From Streptomyces sp. NBC_01016 (GTDB lineage Bacteria; Actinomycetota; Actinomycetes; Streptomycetales; Streptomycetaceae): a DNA stretch of 64,000 bases. The DNA lies in assembly GCF_026341035.1 (NCBI RefSeq), contig NZ_JAPEOQ010000002.1:558001-622000 (forward strand), written 5' to 3'. Positions within the stretch are counted from its first letter, which is position 1; each line of letters begins with the position of its first letter. A program made the position numbers and the translations under genes. Under the pieces are notes generated by a model. It was not told the DNA's origin, ran no database searches, and saw only the letters and a list, made by a program, of their open reading frames with translations. Shown here piece by piece: positions 31,262-39,424 of the stretch.

Positions 31262-32418
31262 GACGACGCCTCCGTCGGCTTGTCGGGAATCGGCCCGTCG
31301 GGAATCGGCTTGTCGGGAATCGGCCTGTCGGGAACGGGTGCGAGGAAGGCCGGGAGCAGGCCGAGCAGGATGCCCGCCGCCGGCCACAGCGGCAGCGCCG
31401 GCGCCGCGAGCGGGACCACCGGCGGCTGGAGGGCCGCCGGGTCCTGGGTGCCGGTCCAGATCATGACCGCCGCGGCCGCCGCCCCGGACGCCGCGACCAA
31501 CCAGGCCCGTACCCCCCACACATCGGGCCGGTAGCGGGTCCGCACCGTGCGCCGGCCGCCGAGCCACAGCCCGCCGAGCGCGGCGGCGACCCCGGCCAGC
31601 AGCACCGGGAGCCCGTAACCGGCACCCGACGCGGCGAGCAGCCCGTACGTTCCCGCGCACACCCCGATGAGCCCGCCCAGCGTGAGCGCGGCCGTGGCGC
31701 GGCGGACGGCGGGCGGCACCTCGGCGGTGCGGCCGTAGCCGCGCGCGTCCATGGCGGCGGCCAGTGCGACCGAGCGCTCCAACGCGCCCTCCAGGACCGG
31801 GAGTCCGACCTGGAGCAGCCCGCGCAGACCGTGGTCCGGGCGGCCGCGCAGGCGTCGCGCCGCCCGCAGCCTGCGGACGTCCGCGACCAGGTTCGGGGCG
31901 AACGTCATCGCCACGACGACCGCGACCCCGGCCTCGTACAGCGCGCCCGGCAGCGACTTGAGCAGCCGGGAAGGGGAGGCGAGCGCGTTCGCGGCGCCCA
32001 CGCAGATGAGGAGGGTGGCCAGCTTCAGGCCGTCGTAGAGCGCGAAGACGAGGCCTTCGAGCGTCACCGGGCCGCCGATTCGCACCCCCTGCGCCCACTC
32101 CGGCAGCGGCACCTCGGGCAGCGTGAACAGCAGGTGCGTACCCGGGATCGCCGAGCCGAGCAGCGTCGCGAAGACCAGGCGGATACCGAGCACGGCCAGC
32201 GCCAGCTTCACGAACGCCCCGTACGAACGCGCCCACGGCGCCTCGGTGCGGCGCGCCGCCACCACGTACCCGGCGACGCCGATCAGCATCGCGAGCAGCA
32301 GCGGGTTCGTGGTGCGGGACGCGGCCGTGCCGAGGCCGAGCGCCCAGATCCACCAGGCGCCCGGGTGCAACGAGTTGGAGCGGTGGGCCCTGGGGGCGCG
32401 GAGCTGGGAGGCGGCCAT
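31258..32418 (-). CDS. ECF transporter transmembrane (T) component
   Basis: A 386-residue membrane protein starting at the ATG 32418, three bases after the upstream stop. EcfT features: NPLLLAMLIGV near the N-terminus, SPSRLLKSLPGALYEAGVAV and the coupling-helix Ala-Arg-Gly type motif AAAMDARGYGRTAEVP. It also has extra C-terminal membrane helices (to ~345) not present in minimal EcfT proteins. The last ~30 residues are a tandem pentapeptide-like repeat (PDRPIPDKPIPDGPIPDKP) encoded by near-identical 15-bp units at 31276-31335. Confidence 0.87.
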   Translation of the reverse strand: MAASQLRAPRAHRSNSLHPGAWWIWALGLGTAASRTTNPLLLAMLIGVAGYVVAARRTEAPWARSYGAFVKLALAVLGIRLVFATLLGSAIPGTHLLFTLPEVPLPEWAQGVRIGGPVTLEGLVFALYDGLKLATLLICVGAANALASPSRLLKSLPGALYEAGVAVVVAMTFAPNLVADVRRLRAARRLRGRPDHGLRGLLQVGLPVLEGALERSVALAAAMDARGYGRTAEVPPAVRRATAALTLGGLIGVCAGTYGLLAASGAGYGLPVLLAGVAAALGGLWLGGRRTVRTRYRPDVWGVRAWLVAASGAAAAAVMIWTGTQDPAALQPPVVPLAAPALPLWPAAGILLGLLPAFLAPVPDRPIPDKPIPDGPIPDKPTEASS

Positions 32419-32421
32419 GCG

Positions 32422-33117
32422 TCAGCGGCGGCGGCGTCGGGCCTGCACGCCGGCCGCGATGCCGAGCACGACGACCACGGCGACACCGGCGATGAGTCCG
32501 ACCGAGGGGCCGCTGTCCGAACCGGAGTCCTTCGCTGCGGGCTTCTCGGACGCCTTGTCCGGGTCGTTCGACTCCGGGTCCTTCGACGAGGACACCTGAT
32601 CGCCGCAGCCCGACTTCGGGTACCCGGAGATCGCGCACAGCATCGCGCTGCTGTCGTAGCGCAGCGGCTTCGCGACGGCGGCGAGCGCGTCGGCGCTCGT
32701 CGCGCCCTCGGCGACCTGCGCGCACGCGGAGCGCGGCTTAGGCGGGGTCTCGCCGGACGGGGCGTCGGCCGCCGTGCCGGAGTCGATGACGAGCGCGATC
32801 CGCTTCTTGCCGTCCTTGGCGGGGGTGTCCTCGCAGACTGCGTCGAAGTCGGCGGCGCCGCGCGGCTGCTTCGCGTCCTTCGAGTCCGCGCTCACCGCGA
32901 ACCGGAAGCCCTGCACATCACCGTCGTCCGGCTTGCTCTGCGAGGGGCCCGCCGTCGCGTACGTCCATGTGTTCTTGGTGTTCTTGGAGCCGTCCTGCTC
33001 CCAGAACGACCAGTACCGGTACCCGGCCGCCTGCGCGGGGGCCACGGTCATGGCGAGGAGCGCGACGAGAGTTGCGATGACCAGCCCGCCGAGCCCGGCC
33101 GACCTGCGCGCGGTCAC
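32422..33117 (-). CDS. Membrane-anchored surface protein of the B12/ECF operon
   Basis: A 231-residue protein. The GTG at 33117 overlaps the upstream stop as GTGA. A signal peptide (residues 1-30, ending APAQAAG) is followed by a Trp/Tyr-rich beta domain (YRYWSFWEQDG, NTWTYATAGPS, VQGFRFAVS), four or more cysteines (AVCED, SACAQV, MLCAISG, SGCGDQ), a Ser/Asp/Lys linker and a C-terminal transmembrane helix with RRRRR tail. It is exposed outside the cell. Its partner upstream has intrinsic-factor-like repeats. It is inferred that the pair captures corrinoid for the ECF transporter. Confidence 0.75.
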   Translation of the reverse strand: MTARRSAGLGGLVIATLVALLAMTVAPAQAAGYRYWSFWEQDGSKNTKNTWTYATAGPSQSKPDDGDVQGFRFAVSADSKDAKQPRGAADFDAVCEDTPAKDGKKRIALVIDSGTAADAPSGETPPKPRSACAQVAEGATSADALAAVAKPLRYDSSAMLCAISGYPKSGCGDQVSSSKDPESNDPDKASEKPAAKDSGSDSGPSVGLIAGVAVVVVLGIAAGVQARRRRR

Positions 33118-34334
33118 GGCTGCTGCTTCTTGCGGCCGCTGAGCAGGAAACCGGCGCCCACGGCTGCGATGAACATCACGCCGATGATCCACCAGTTGGC
33201 GCCGCCACCGCCGTCGTCCTTCTTCTCGTCCGAGTCCGAAGCGGACGACTTCGTGGACGCGGGCTCCGGGCCGGTCTTGTTCAGCGCGCTCACCAGGTCC
33301 GTCCCGCCGAAGTCGCGCGGGTCGTTGCCGGTGGCGTGCGCCGCGAAGATCAGCTCGGCGTAGGCGGCGGGTCCTGTCTGCGCGGCCCAGCCCTTCGCGT
33401 TCTTCTCCAGCCAGGTGTACGAGTCCTTCGTGGCCTTGACGCCCTCCGCAGCGGCGACGGCGGTGACCGCGTCGGCGGTGTTGCCGTAGTCGGGCTGATC
33501 GGTGGCGCCGGCCAGCTGGGACTTCAGGTAGAGGTGGGTGTCGAGCTGGTTCTGGAGGTAGACGGCGCCGTTGTGCGCGATGTCCGCCGCGCTCTTGCCG
33601 TCCTCGCAGGTGTACGCGTCCGGGGCCGTGCCCTTGCCGGGCGCGAAGCCGGTGCCGAGGCCGCCGAGCACACCGGCCGCGGTGGCGTCGGCGTTCGCGG
33701 CGAGCTTGCCCTTCTTGTCCGGCTGGTAGGCGAGGGCGCCGCCGTCCTTGCCCTTGGAGCAGGGGAGGGCGAGCGACGCGAGGGCGTCGGTGCCGGTCTT
33801 GCCCTTGCTCGACTTCACCTCGGACGGCTTCTCGCCGGCCGCGGCGAGGGCGCCGATGGCGACGGACGTGGAGTTCGCGTCGCTGTCCATGCCGAGGCTG
33901 TAGCCCCAGCCGCCGTCGGCGTTCTGGCTCTTCTTCAGCCGGTCGACGCCCTTGGCGACCTCGCCGTCACGGCCGCCGACCGCGGCGAGGGCCTGGACGG
34001 CGGCCGCGGTGGCGTTGCTGTCGATCTTGGTCTTGGCGTCGCAGGGCTTGGTGGGCTCGGCGCGGAAGGCGGCGAAGCCGCCGTTCTCGCACTGCTGCCC
34101 GGCCAGCCAGTCGACGGCCTTCTTGGCGGGCTCGACGCCCACGGTGTCCTGCGCGACGAGCGCGAGGGACTGCCGCCAGACTCCGTCGTACGTGGGGTCG
34201 CCCTTGCCGTAGAGGCCCGACGGGACGACCGTCTTCGGCGAGGGGGAGGCACTGTCCGCGCTCGCGGCCTGCGCGCCCATGGCGCCGATGGCGACGGTCG
34301 CGGCGACGAGCGCGGCGCTGCGGCGAATGTTCAT
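33114..34334 (-). CDS. Membrane-anchored alpha/alpha-toroid (prenyltransferase/squalene-oxidase repeat) surface protein
   Basis: A 406-residue protein from the ATG at 34334, first in the operon and directly behind a cobalamin riboswitch. It has a signal peptide (residues 1-28), then repeats of the terpene-cyclase/intrinsic-factor alpha6-alpha6 barrel (DWLAGQQCENGGFAAF, RLKKSQNADGGWGYS, DANSTSVAIGALAAAG, QPDYGNTADAVTAVAA). A Ser/Asp/Lys linker, a C-terminal transmembrane helix (WWIIGVMFIAAVGAGFLL) and a basic tail follow. The same fold forms the alpha domain of intrinsic factor and transcobalamin. A corrinoid-binding surface role is inferred from fold plus riboswitch. No catalytic DxDD or similar motif is present. 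Confidence 0.82.
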   Translation of the reverse strand: MNIRRSAALVAATVAIGAMGAQAASADSASPSPKTVVPSGLYGKGDPTYDGVWRQSLALVAQDTVGVEPAKKAVDWLAGQQCENGGFAAFRAEPTKPCDAKTKIDSNATAAAVQALAAVGGRDGEVAKGVDRLKKSQNADGGWGYSLGMDSDANSTSVAIGALAAAGEKPSEVKSSKGKTGTDALASLALPCSKGKDGGALAYQPDKKGKLAANADATAAGVLGGLGTGFAPGKGTAPDAYTCEDGKSAADIAHNGAVYLQNQLDTHLYLKSQLAGATDQPDYGNTADAVTAVAAAEGVKATKDSYTWLEKNAKGWAAQTGPAAYAELIFAAHATGNDPRDFGGTDLVSALNKTGPEPASTKSSASDSDEKKDDGGGGANWWIIGVMFIAAVGAGFLLSGRKKQQP

Positions 34335-34369
34335 GGTGGGGCGGGTGCCTCTCCCTGTGGGGAGCGGGG

Positions 34370-34535
34370 CGGCGCGGCACACGGGGGTACCGGGCGGCTC
34401 CGGCTCCGTATTCCTCGACGGTCCTGAGCCGAGCGCGTACGTATGAGGCATTCCGGCTGTCACGGCTGCGGGTCAGCGCCGGATTTGCACCGGCTTCCCC
34501 TCGTACGTACGTACTGACGACGCCTTTACTGTACC
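34370..34535 (-). promoter_or_regulatory. Cobalamin (B12) riboswitch
   Basis: On the minus strand the conserved core reads AAGCCGGTGCAAATCCGGCG followed by CTGACCCGCAGCCGTGAC (34459-34495), the hallmark of cobalamin riboswitches. Flanking stems run from about 34535 to 34370. The outer limits are approximate. It lies 5' of the ECF/surface-protein operon and should shut it off when B12 is abundant. Confidence 0.9.
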
Positions 34536-34548
34536 CGGCGGGGTGGTT

Positions 34549-34740
34549 CCGGCCCCCCGGGCTCCGCCCCGGCCACCCGCGCCTCAAACGCCGGCGGGGC
34601 TGAAAAGATCGGGGCTCTGCCCCGGACCCCGCTGCTCAATCGCCGCAGGGGCTTGAAAGCCGGCGGTGGACATTTCTAGCCCCGCCGGCGATTGAGGCGC
34701 GGGGTCCGGGGCGGAGCCCCGAGGCCGTAACGCCGGTGCC
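34549..34740. repeat. REP-like repeat cluster between B12 operon and flotillin gene
   Basis: Two plus-orientation copies (ccgggctccgccccggcc; tcggggctctgccccggacc) and one inverted copy (gcggggtccggggcggagcc). With the riboswitch it fills the 411-bp gap 34335-34745; no gene is present. Confidence 0.75.
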
Positions 34741-34745
34741 GGTGG

Positions 34746-35909
34746 TCAGCGGACGTCGACCGGGCCGTCGTCGCTTCCGCGCGGAGCGCCCACGTAGGGC
34801 TCGACCGCCGAGCCGAACCCGTCCGTCCCGTCACCGGAGAGGTTCTTGCGGACCGAGTCCAGGATGGTGAGGCCCTGGCCGACCAGGCCCGCCGCGATCT
34901 CGCCCAGGCCGTCCGCCCCGTTCAGAACGTTGACGTTCGCCCCGGCGAGGCCCGCCGAGGCCTCCTTCACGATCTGCGGGAGCTGGTCGATGAGCATGCG
35001 GTCGAGGGCGACACGGTCGTACGACGCCGCCGCCTCCGCCTGGATCTTCATCCGCTCGGCCTCGGCGAGGGCCAGGACACGGATGCGCTCCGCGTCGGCC
35101 TGCGCCGGCTTGACGACCTCCGACACCAGCTGCTTCTCCCGCAACTCGGCCTGCCTCATGGCCAGTTCCGTCTGCGCCGCGAGGACCTCCTGCTGGGCGT
35201 GGGCGAGCGCGAGCGGGCCCGCCTGGTCGGCCTGCGCCTTCGCCCGGTCGACCTGCGCGTTGTACTCGGCCTGCACGACCGCGGTCTCCCGCGCGTACTC
35301 GGCCTGCTTACGGGCCGCCGCCTGCTCCGCCTCGGAGGACGCCTGCGTGGCCTGCGCCTGCGCGATCTGCGCCTGCCGCTGGATGGCGGCCTTGTGCGGG
35401 CGCGACATCGCCTCGATGTATCCGGTCTGGCCGTCGTCGATGGACTGGATCTGCAGCGAGTCGACGTGCAGGCCGATCTTCGCCATCTCGGCCTTCGACG
35501 TGTCGAGGACCTCCGTGGCGAGCTTCTGCCGCTCGGTCACGATCTCCTCGACCGTCATCGAGCCGATGATCGAGCGCAGATGACCGGCGAAGATGCGGCC
35601 GGTGAGGACCGACATCTGGTCCTGGTCGGAGAGAAAGCGCTGACCGGCGTTGACGATCGACTCGTGGTCGTTGCCGACCTTGAAGGCGATCACGGCGCGC
35701 ACGGTCAGGGCGATGCCCTGCTTGGTCACACACTTCTCGACGACTTCCGCCTCGCTCATCGCGAGCGACAGGAAGCGGGTCTTGCGGAACACGGGGAGCA
35801 CGAACTTCCCGTGCCCGGTGACGACGCGGAACGGCGCTCCCCCAAGTCCCCGCCTGCCGCCCGAGATCAGCATCGCCTCGTCGGGCGCGGGAACGCGATA
35901 TCCGAACAT
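34746..35909 (-). CDS. Flotillin-like SPFH-domain protein
   Basis: A 387-residue protein. The ATG at 35909 follows AAGGAGACG. Residues 1-190 are an SPFH/band-7 domain (MFGYRVPAPDEAMLISGG, VVTGHGKFVLPVFRKTRFLS, IGSMTVEEIVTERQKLA). Residues 190-310 are a long Ala/Glu/Gln coiled coil (ARKQAEYARETAVVQAEYNA). The end contains LPQIVKEASAGLAGANVNVL and a Gly-rich tail. Flotillins scaffold membrane microdomains. The gene directly follows an NfeD-like gene, the usual partner. Confidence 0.9.
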   Translation of the reverse strand: MFGYRVPAPDEAMLISGGRRGLGGAPFRVVTGHGKFVLPVFRKTRFLSLAMSEAEVVEKCVTKQGIALTVRAVIAFKVGNDHESIVNAGQRFLSDQDQMSVLTGRIFAGHLRSIIGSMTVEEIVTERQKLATEVLDTSKAEMAKIGLHVDSLQIQSIDDGQTGYIEAMSRPHKAAIQRQAQIAQAQATQASSEAEQAAARKQAEYARETAVVQAEYNAQVDRAKAQADQAGPLALAHAQQEVLAAQTELAMRQAELREKQLVSEVVKPAQADAERIRVLALAEAERMKIQAEAAASYDRVALDRMLIDQLPQIVKEASAGLAGANVNVLNGADGLGEIAAGLVGQGLTILDSVRKNLSGDGTDGFGSAVEPYVGAPRGSDDGPVDVR

Positions 35910-35923
35910 GCCTGTACGTCTCC

Positions 35924-36169
35924 TTAGCGGGCGTCGCCCTCGCCGCCGGAGAGAAGAGGGTCGGACCAGGCCATGACCACGACCTGCCGGCATCCGCGGG
36001 ACTCGATCACGAGCACGGTGGCGCCCCGCTCCAGGGGCTCGTCCGAGTACGCGAGAAAGGTCTCGGTCCCGCCCCTGACCTGCACCAACACCTCACCCGG
36101 ACCACCGGCCCCACGTGTGCCGACAACCAGCTTCCCCGTTTGGCCGACCACTGCCTCGTCCGGCGTCAT
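35924..36169 (-). CDS. Short NfeD-like OB-fold protein
   Basis: An 81-residue protein. The ATG at 36169 has AAGGGGG upstream. It consists only of a small beta-barrel: VVGQTGKLVVGTRGAGGPGE, VLVQVRGGTETFLAYS, ATVLVIESRGCRQVVVM. This matches the C-terminal OB domain of NfeD proteins. The transmembrane part seen in longer NfeD proteins is absent. It precedes the flotillin gene by 14 bp, the conserved NfeD-flotillin order, and probably modulates flotillin assembly. Confidence 0.78.
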   Translation of the reverse strand: MTPDEAVVGQTGKLVVGTRGAGGPGEVLVQVRGGTETFLAYSDEPLERGATVLVIESRGCRQVVVMAWSDPLLSGGEGDAR

Positions 36170-36287
36170 CGGCGGGCGCCCCCTTGTCGTTCCAGCTCTT
36201 GCGAGCCCTTGAGGCCAGAACATACGCCTGCGGGGGCGGGCCTTCCATCAGGGCACGGCAAAGATCCTCCCGGGGCGGGAACTTGTC

Positions 36288-37340
36288 CTAGTGCGGGCTT
36301 GCTTGGTACGTCACCGGGTCGCTGCCCGAGACCTGTTCCACCCGGCCCGCCTTCTGGAGACGGCGCAGATGTGCCTCCGCCTCCGACACCGCGATCGTCC
36401 GTGACCCGTAAGGGATTTGGGCCCACGGGCGGTTCCACTCCATGCGCTCGGCGAGCTGCCATGGAGTGAGGGGGGAGGAGAGGAGGGTGAGGAGGCCGGT
36501 CAGGCGGTCCTCGTGGTGGTCCAGCAACTCGGCCACGCGCGCCGGGGCGTCGGTGAACGTGTGCTGGTGTGCCGGGAGGACCTCCGCCGGGTCGAGCCGT
36601 CCCACTCGTTCGAGCGAGTCGAGGTAGTCGCCGAGCGGGTCGGTGACGGTGGCGTCGTCCGGGTCCTCGTACAGGCCGATGTGCGGGGTGATGCCGGGCA
36701 GTATGTGGTCGCCGGAGAAGAGGCGGCCGTTGCCCGCGCGGCCCGCGGGGTGTTCCTCTTCCAGGTGCAGGCATACGTGCCCCGGGGTGTGGCCCGGCGT
36801 CCAGATCGCGCGCAGCCTGCGGCCCGGCAGGTCGAGCAGGTCACCTGGGGTGATGGTGCGGTCCGGCAACGCGGGGGCGAAGCCCGGCAGTTGGCGCTGC
36901 TTGCCGGAGTCGCGGGCCGCGATCAGCGGGGCGATGTGCTCCTCGGGCGCACCGGCCGCGACCAACTTCCGCACCATGTACGCGTACCAGCGCGCCGGCT
37001 TGTTCTCCCGGGTGCGACGGACCACCGCCACGTCCGCCTCGTGCATCGCGATCCAGGCGCCGGAGGCCTCACGCATCTTCTCCGACAGGCCGTGGTGGTC
37101 CGGGTGGTGATGGGTGATCAGGATGCCGGTCAGTTCCTCGACGCTGGTTCCGCAGGCGGTCAGGCCGGTGGTCAGTGCGTCCCAGGACGTCGGGTCGTCC
37201 CAGCCGGTGTCGATCAGGACCGGGCCCGCGTCGGTGTCGACCAGGTAGACGAGGGTGAAGCCGAGCGGGTTGTCGGGGATCGGTACGCGGATGCTGTGCA
37301 CGCCCCCGCTGTGGTCGGTCACCTGCGTCGCCTCGTCCAT
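36288..37340 (-). CDS. Metallo-beta-lactamase-fold hydrolase
   Basis: A 350-residue protein. The ATG at 37340 follows GGAAGGCGACCG. The zinc-binding motif THHHPDHHGLSE, then TPGHTPGHVCLH, FSGDHILPGI and LPAHQH complete the MBL ligand set. The C-terminal ~80 residues form a winged-helix-like extension typical of LACTB2/glyoxalase-II-like members. A perfect KstR-type site (TAGAACTCGTTTCA) lies 68 bp upstream, so it is probably part of the steroid regulon, perhaps as a thioesterase or lactonase. The reaction is not established. Confidence 0.85.
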   Translation of the reverse strand: MDEATQVTDHSGGVHSIRVPIPDNPLGFTLVYLVDTDAGPVLIDTGWDDPTSWDALTTGLTACGTSVEELTGILITHHHPDHHGLSEKMREASGAWIAMHEADVAVVRRTRENKPARWYAYMVRKLVAAGAPEEHIAPLIAARDSGKQRQLPGFAPALPDRTITPGDLLDLPGRRLRAIWTPGHTPGHVCLHLEEEHPAGRAGNGRLFSGDHILPGITPHIGLYEDPDDATVTDPLGDYLDSLERVGRLDPAEVLPAHQHTFTDAPARVAELLDHHEDRLTGLLTLLSSPLTPWQLAERMEWNRPWAQIPYGSRTIAVSEAEAHLRRLQKAGRVEQVSGSDPVTYQASPH

Positions 37341-37407
37341 CGGTCGCCTTCCGCCGCTCCAGCCGTACTGCCGCCCCTACGAACTGCCGCCACTGTACGG
37401 GAACTTG

Positions 37408-37421
37408 TAGAACTCGTTTCA
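37408..37421. promoter_or_regulatory. KstR operator (perfect match), MBL gene side
   Basis: TAGAACTCGTTTCA matches TnnAACnnGTTnnA at every defined position. It lies upstream of the metallo-beta-lactamase-fold gene. Confidence 0.75.
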
Positions 37422-37502
37422 ATGGTCGCCCGGGCGAACCGTATGCGCGAGGGGGTCCGGTCGGGTGTCCGTGTGCGGTGCACCACCCTTCCGGATCGCA
37501 AC

Positions 37503-37516
37503 TAGAACTGGTATCA
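37503..37516. promoter_or_regulatory. KstR-like operator, aldehyde dehydrogenase side
   Basis: TAGAACTGGTATCA has one mismatch to TnnAACnnGTTnnA. It lies inside a larger perfect dyad AGAACTG-N4-CAGTTCT (37504-37521) and three bases before the 37519 palindrome. Confidence 0.65.
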
Positions 37517-37518
37517 GT

Positions 37519-37536
37519 TCTGAAACACCGTCAGAA
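37519..37536. promoter_or_regulatory. TCTGAA-N5-GTCAG site upstream of aldehyde dehydrogenase
   Basis: TCTGAAACACCGTCAGAA, a one-mismatch member of the TCTGAY-N5-RTCAG family, placed directly beside a KstR-like site as at 26499 and 55794. Confidence 0.5.
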
Positions 37537-37545
37537 ATGTCGTGC

Positions 37546-37655
37546 GTGAGGATGCCAGCCATGACCGAGCTCGCGCGGTTCGTGTCGGGAGCTGGAATCG
37601 GACGTGAGGCATCGTCGACTGTCGTGACGTGAGGATGTCAGCCATGACCGAGCTC
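37546..37655 (+). repeat. 27-bp direct repeat duplicating the aldehyde dehydrogenase start region
   Basis: GTGAGGATG(C/T)CAGCCATGACCGAGCTC occurs at 37546-37572 and 37629-37655 with one mismatch. The first copy starts a 23-codon ORF (MTELARFVSGAGIGREASST...) ending in TGA at about 37631, just before the second copy, which carries the real start. Confidence 0.75.
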
Positions 37656-39110
37656 TTGGAATACGGACAGCTTTTCATCGGCGGGGAGTTGACCGACCCG
37701 CTCGGCAAGGACGTCATCGAGGTGGTCTCGCCGCACACCGGCGAGGTCTTCGGCCGGGTGCCGCATGCCGCGCCGGCCGATGTCGACCGCGCCGTGGCCG
37801 TCGCCCGCCGCGCCTTCGAGGACGGCCCCTGGCCGCGGATGAGTCTCGACGAGCGCATCGAGATCATCACGAAGATCAAGGACGCGTTCGCGGTCCGGCA
37901 CGAGGAGATCGCCCGCGTCATCAGCAGCGAGAACGGCACCCCCTACACCTCGGGCGTCATGGTGCAGGCGCTCGCCGCGATGATGGTCTGGGACTCCGCG
38001 ATCAACGTCGCCCGCAACTTCACGTACGAGGAGACGCGCGACGGCGCCCTCGGCAAGCTCCTCGTGCGGCGCGAGCCCGTCGGCGTCGTCGCGGCCATCG
38101 TCCCGTGGAACGTCCCGCAGTTCACCGCCGCCGCGAAGCTCGCGCCCGCGCTGCTCGCCGGCAACCCGGTGATCCTCAAGACCTCGCCGGAGACGCCGCT
38201 CGACGCGTATCTGCTCGCCGAGATAGCCACGGAGGCCGGGCTCCCGGAGGGCGTGCTCTCCATCCTCCCCGCCGACCGCGAGGTCAGCGAGTACCTGGTC
38301 GGGCACCCCGGCGTCGACAAGGTCTCCTTCACCGGGTCCGTCGCCGCGGGCAAGCGCGTCATGGAGGTCGCCTCGCGCAACCTCACCCGCGTCACCCTCG
38401 AACTCGGCGGCAAGTCCGCGGCCGTCATCCTGGAGGACGCCGACGCGGGCGCCGCCGTTTCCGGGATCGTCCCGTTCGCCTGGATGATCAACGGCCAGGC
38501 CTGTGTGGCGCAGACCCGGATCCTCGTCCCGCGCTCGCGCTACGACGAGTTCGCCGACGCGTTCTCCACGGCGGCGTCGGCGTTGAAGATCGGCGACCCG
38601 CTCGACCCGGCCACCGAACTCGGCCCGCTCGTGGCCCAGCGCCAGCAGCAGCGCTCCCTCGACTACATCCGCATCGGCCAGCAGGAGGGCGCCAAGATTC
38701 TCACCGGCGGCGGGGTCCCTAAGGGCTTCGAGCAGGGCTGGTACGTCGAGCCGACCCTCTTCGGTGACGTCGACAACTCGATGCGGATCGCCCGCGAGGA
38801 GATCTTCGGCCCGGTCATCTGCCTGCTCCCGTACGGGGACGAGGCCGAGGCCATCAAGATCGCCAACGACTCCGACTACGGCCTCAGCGGCAGCGTGTGG
38901 ACCGCCGACACCGCGCACGGCGTCGACATCGCGCGGCAGGTCCGTACGGGCACGTACAGCGTGAACACGTTCAGCCTCGACATGCTCGGGCCGTTCGGCG
39001 GCTACAAGAACTCGGGCCTGGGGCGGGAGTTCGGGCCCGAGGGGTACGGGGAGTACTTCGAGCACAAGATGATCCACCTGCCCGCGGGCTACGAGCCGGA
39101 GGCGAGCTGA
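37644..39110 (+). CDS. Aldehyde dehydrogenase (NAD(P)-dependent)
   Basis: A 488-residue protein. The ATG at 37644 has GAGG nine bases upstream; in-frame GTG/ATG codons just before it belong to a duplicated leader. ALDH signatures: IVPWNVPQF, FTGSVAAGKRVMEVA, general-base Glu in VTLELGGKSAAV, catalytic Cys in NGQACVAQTR, and EEIFGPVICLLPYGDEAEA. It converts an aldehyde to an acid, plausibly after the P450 step in steroid side-chain oxidation. A ferredoxin gene begins two bases after its stop. KstR-like and TCTGAA-type sites lie in the promoter. Confidence 0.92.
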   Translation: MTELLEYGQLFIGGELTDPLGKDVIEVVSPHTGEVFGRVPHAAPADVDRAVAVARRAFEDGPWPRMSLDERIEIITKIKDAFAVRHEEIARVISSENGTPYTSGVMVQALAAMMVWDSAINVARNFTYEETRDGALGKLLVRREPVGVVAAIVPWNVPQFTAAAKLAPALLAGNPVILKTSPETPLDAYLLAEIATEAGLPEGVLSILPADREVSEYLVGHPGVDKVSFTGSVAAGKRVMEVASRNLTRVTLELGGKSAAVILEDADAGAAVSGIVPFAWMINGQACVAQTRILVPRSRYDEFADAFSTAASALKIGDPLDPATELGPLVAQRQQQRSLDYIRIGQQEGAKILTGGGVPKGFEQGWYVEPTLFGDVDNSMRIAREEIFGPVICLLPYGDEAEAIKIANDSDYGLSGSVWTADTAHGVDIARQVRTGTYSVNTFSLDMLGPFGGYKNSGLGREFGPEGYGEYFEHKMIHLPAGYEPEAS

Positions 39111-39112
39111 AC

Positions 39113-39346
39113 ATGGGTGACCGGTGGCATGTGGAGGTCGACCGGAGCGTGTGCATCGGGTCTGCGATGTGTGTGAACACCGCGCCGGACGGGTTCCGCC
39201 TCGACAGCGCGCGGCAGTCGCACCCGGTCGACCCGGAGTCCGACGCCAACGAGAAGATCCTCGCGGCGGCGGAGGGCTGCCCCGTCGAGGCGATCACGCT
39301 GGCGCTGGCGGATACGGGGGAGGTCGTCTTTCCGCCGGAGGATTGA
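39113..39346 (+). CDS. [3Fe-4S] ferredoxin (FdxD-like P450 redox partner)
   Basis: A 77-residue protein from the ATG at 39113. Three cysteines in the [3Fe-4S] pattern are Cys14 and Cys20 (CIGSAMC; the usual second Cys position is Ala) and Cys56 before Pro (EGCPVEAI). Such ferredoxins deliver electrons to P450s. The partner is probably the CYP125-type enzyme 13 kb away, since no P450 is adjacent. In M. tuberculosis the similar fdxD is KstR-controlled. It is co-transcribed with the aldehyde dehydrogenase gene. Confidence 0.88.
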   Translation: MGDRWHVEVDRSVCIGSAMCVNTAPDGFRLDSARQSHPVDPESDANEKILAAAEGCPVEAITLALADTGEVVFPPED

Positions 39347-39373
39347 ATCGCGGCCTGGGCCGTGGTTGCGCCC

Positions 39374-39424
39374 ACGGGGCTCCGCCCCGGACCCCGCTGC
39401 TCAATCGCCGCAGGGGCTTGATTT
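39374..39424. repeat. REP-like repeat overlapping the kstR 3' end
   Basis: acggggctccgccccggacc-ccgctgctcaatcgccgcaggggcttgat. The minus-strand reading gives the last residues (SSPCGD) and stop of the kstR gene. Confidence 0.8.

Noticed and set aside
37638..39077. Long open frame (479 codons) on the minus strand opposite the aldehyde dehydrogenase
   Set aside because: High-GC codon bias produces long antisense frames. The plus-strand protein has all ALDH motifs and a ribosome binding site; the antisense product is low-complexity.
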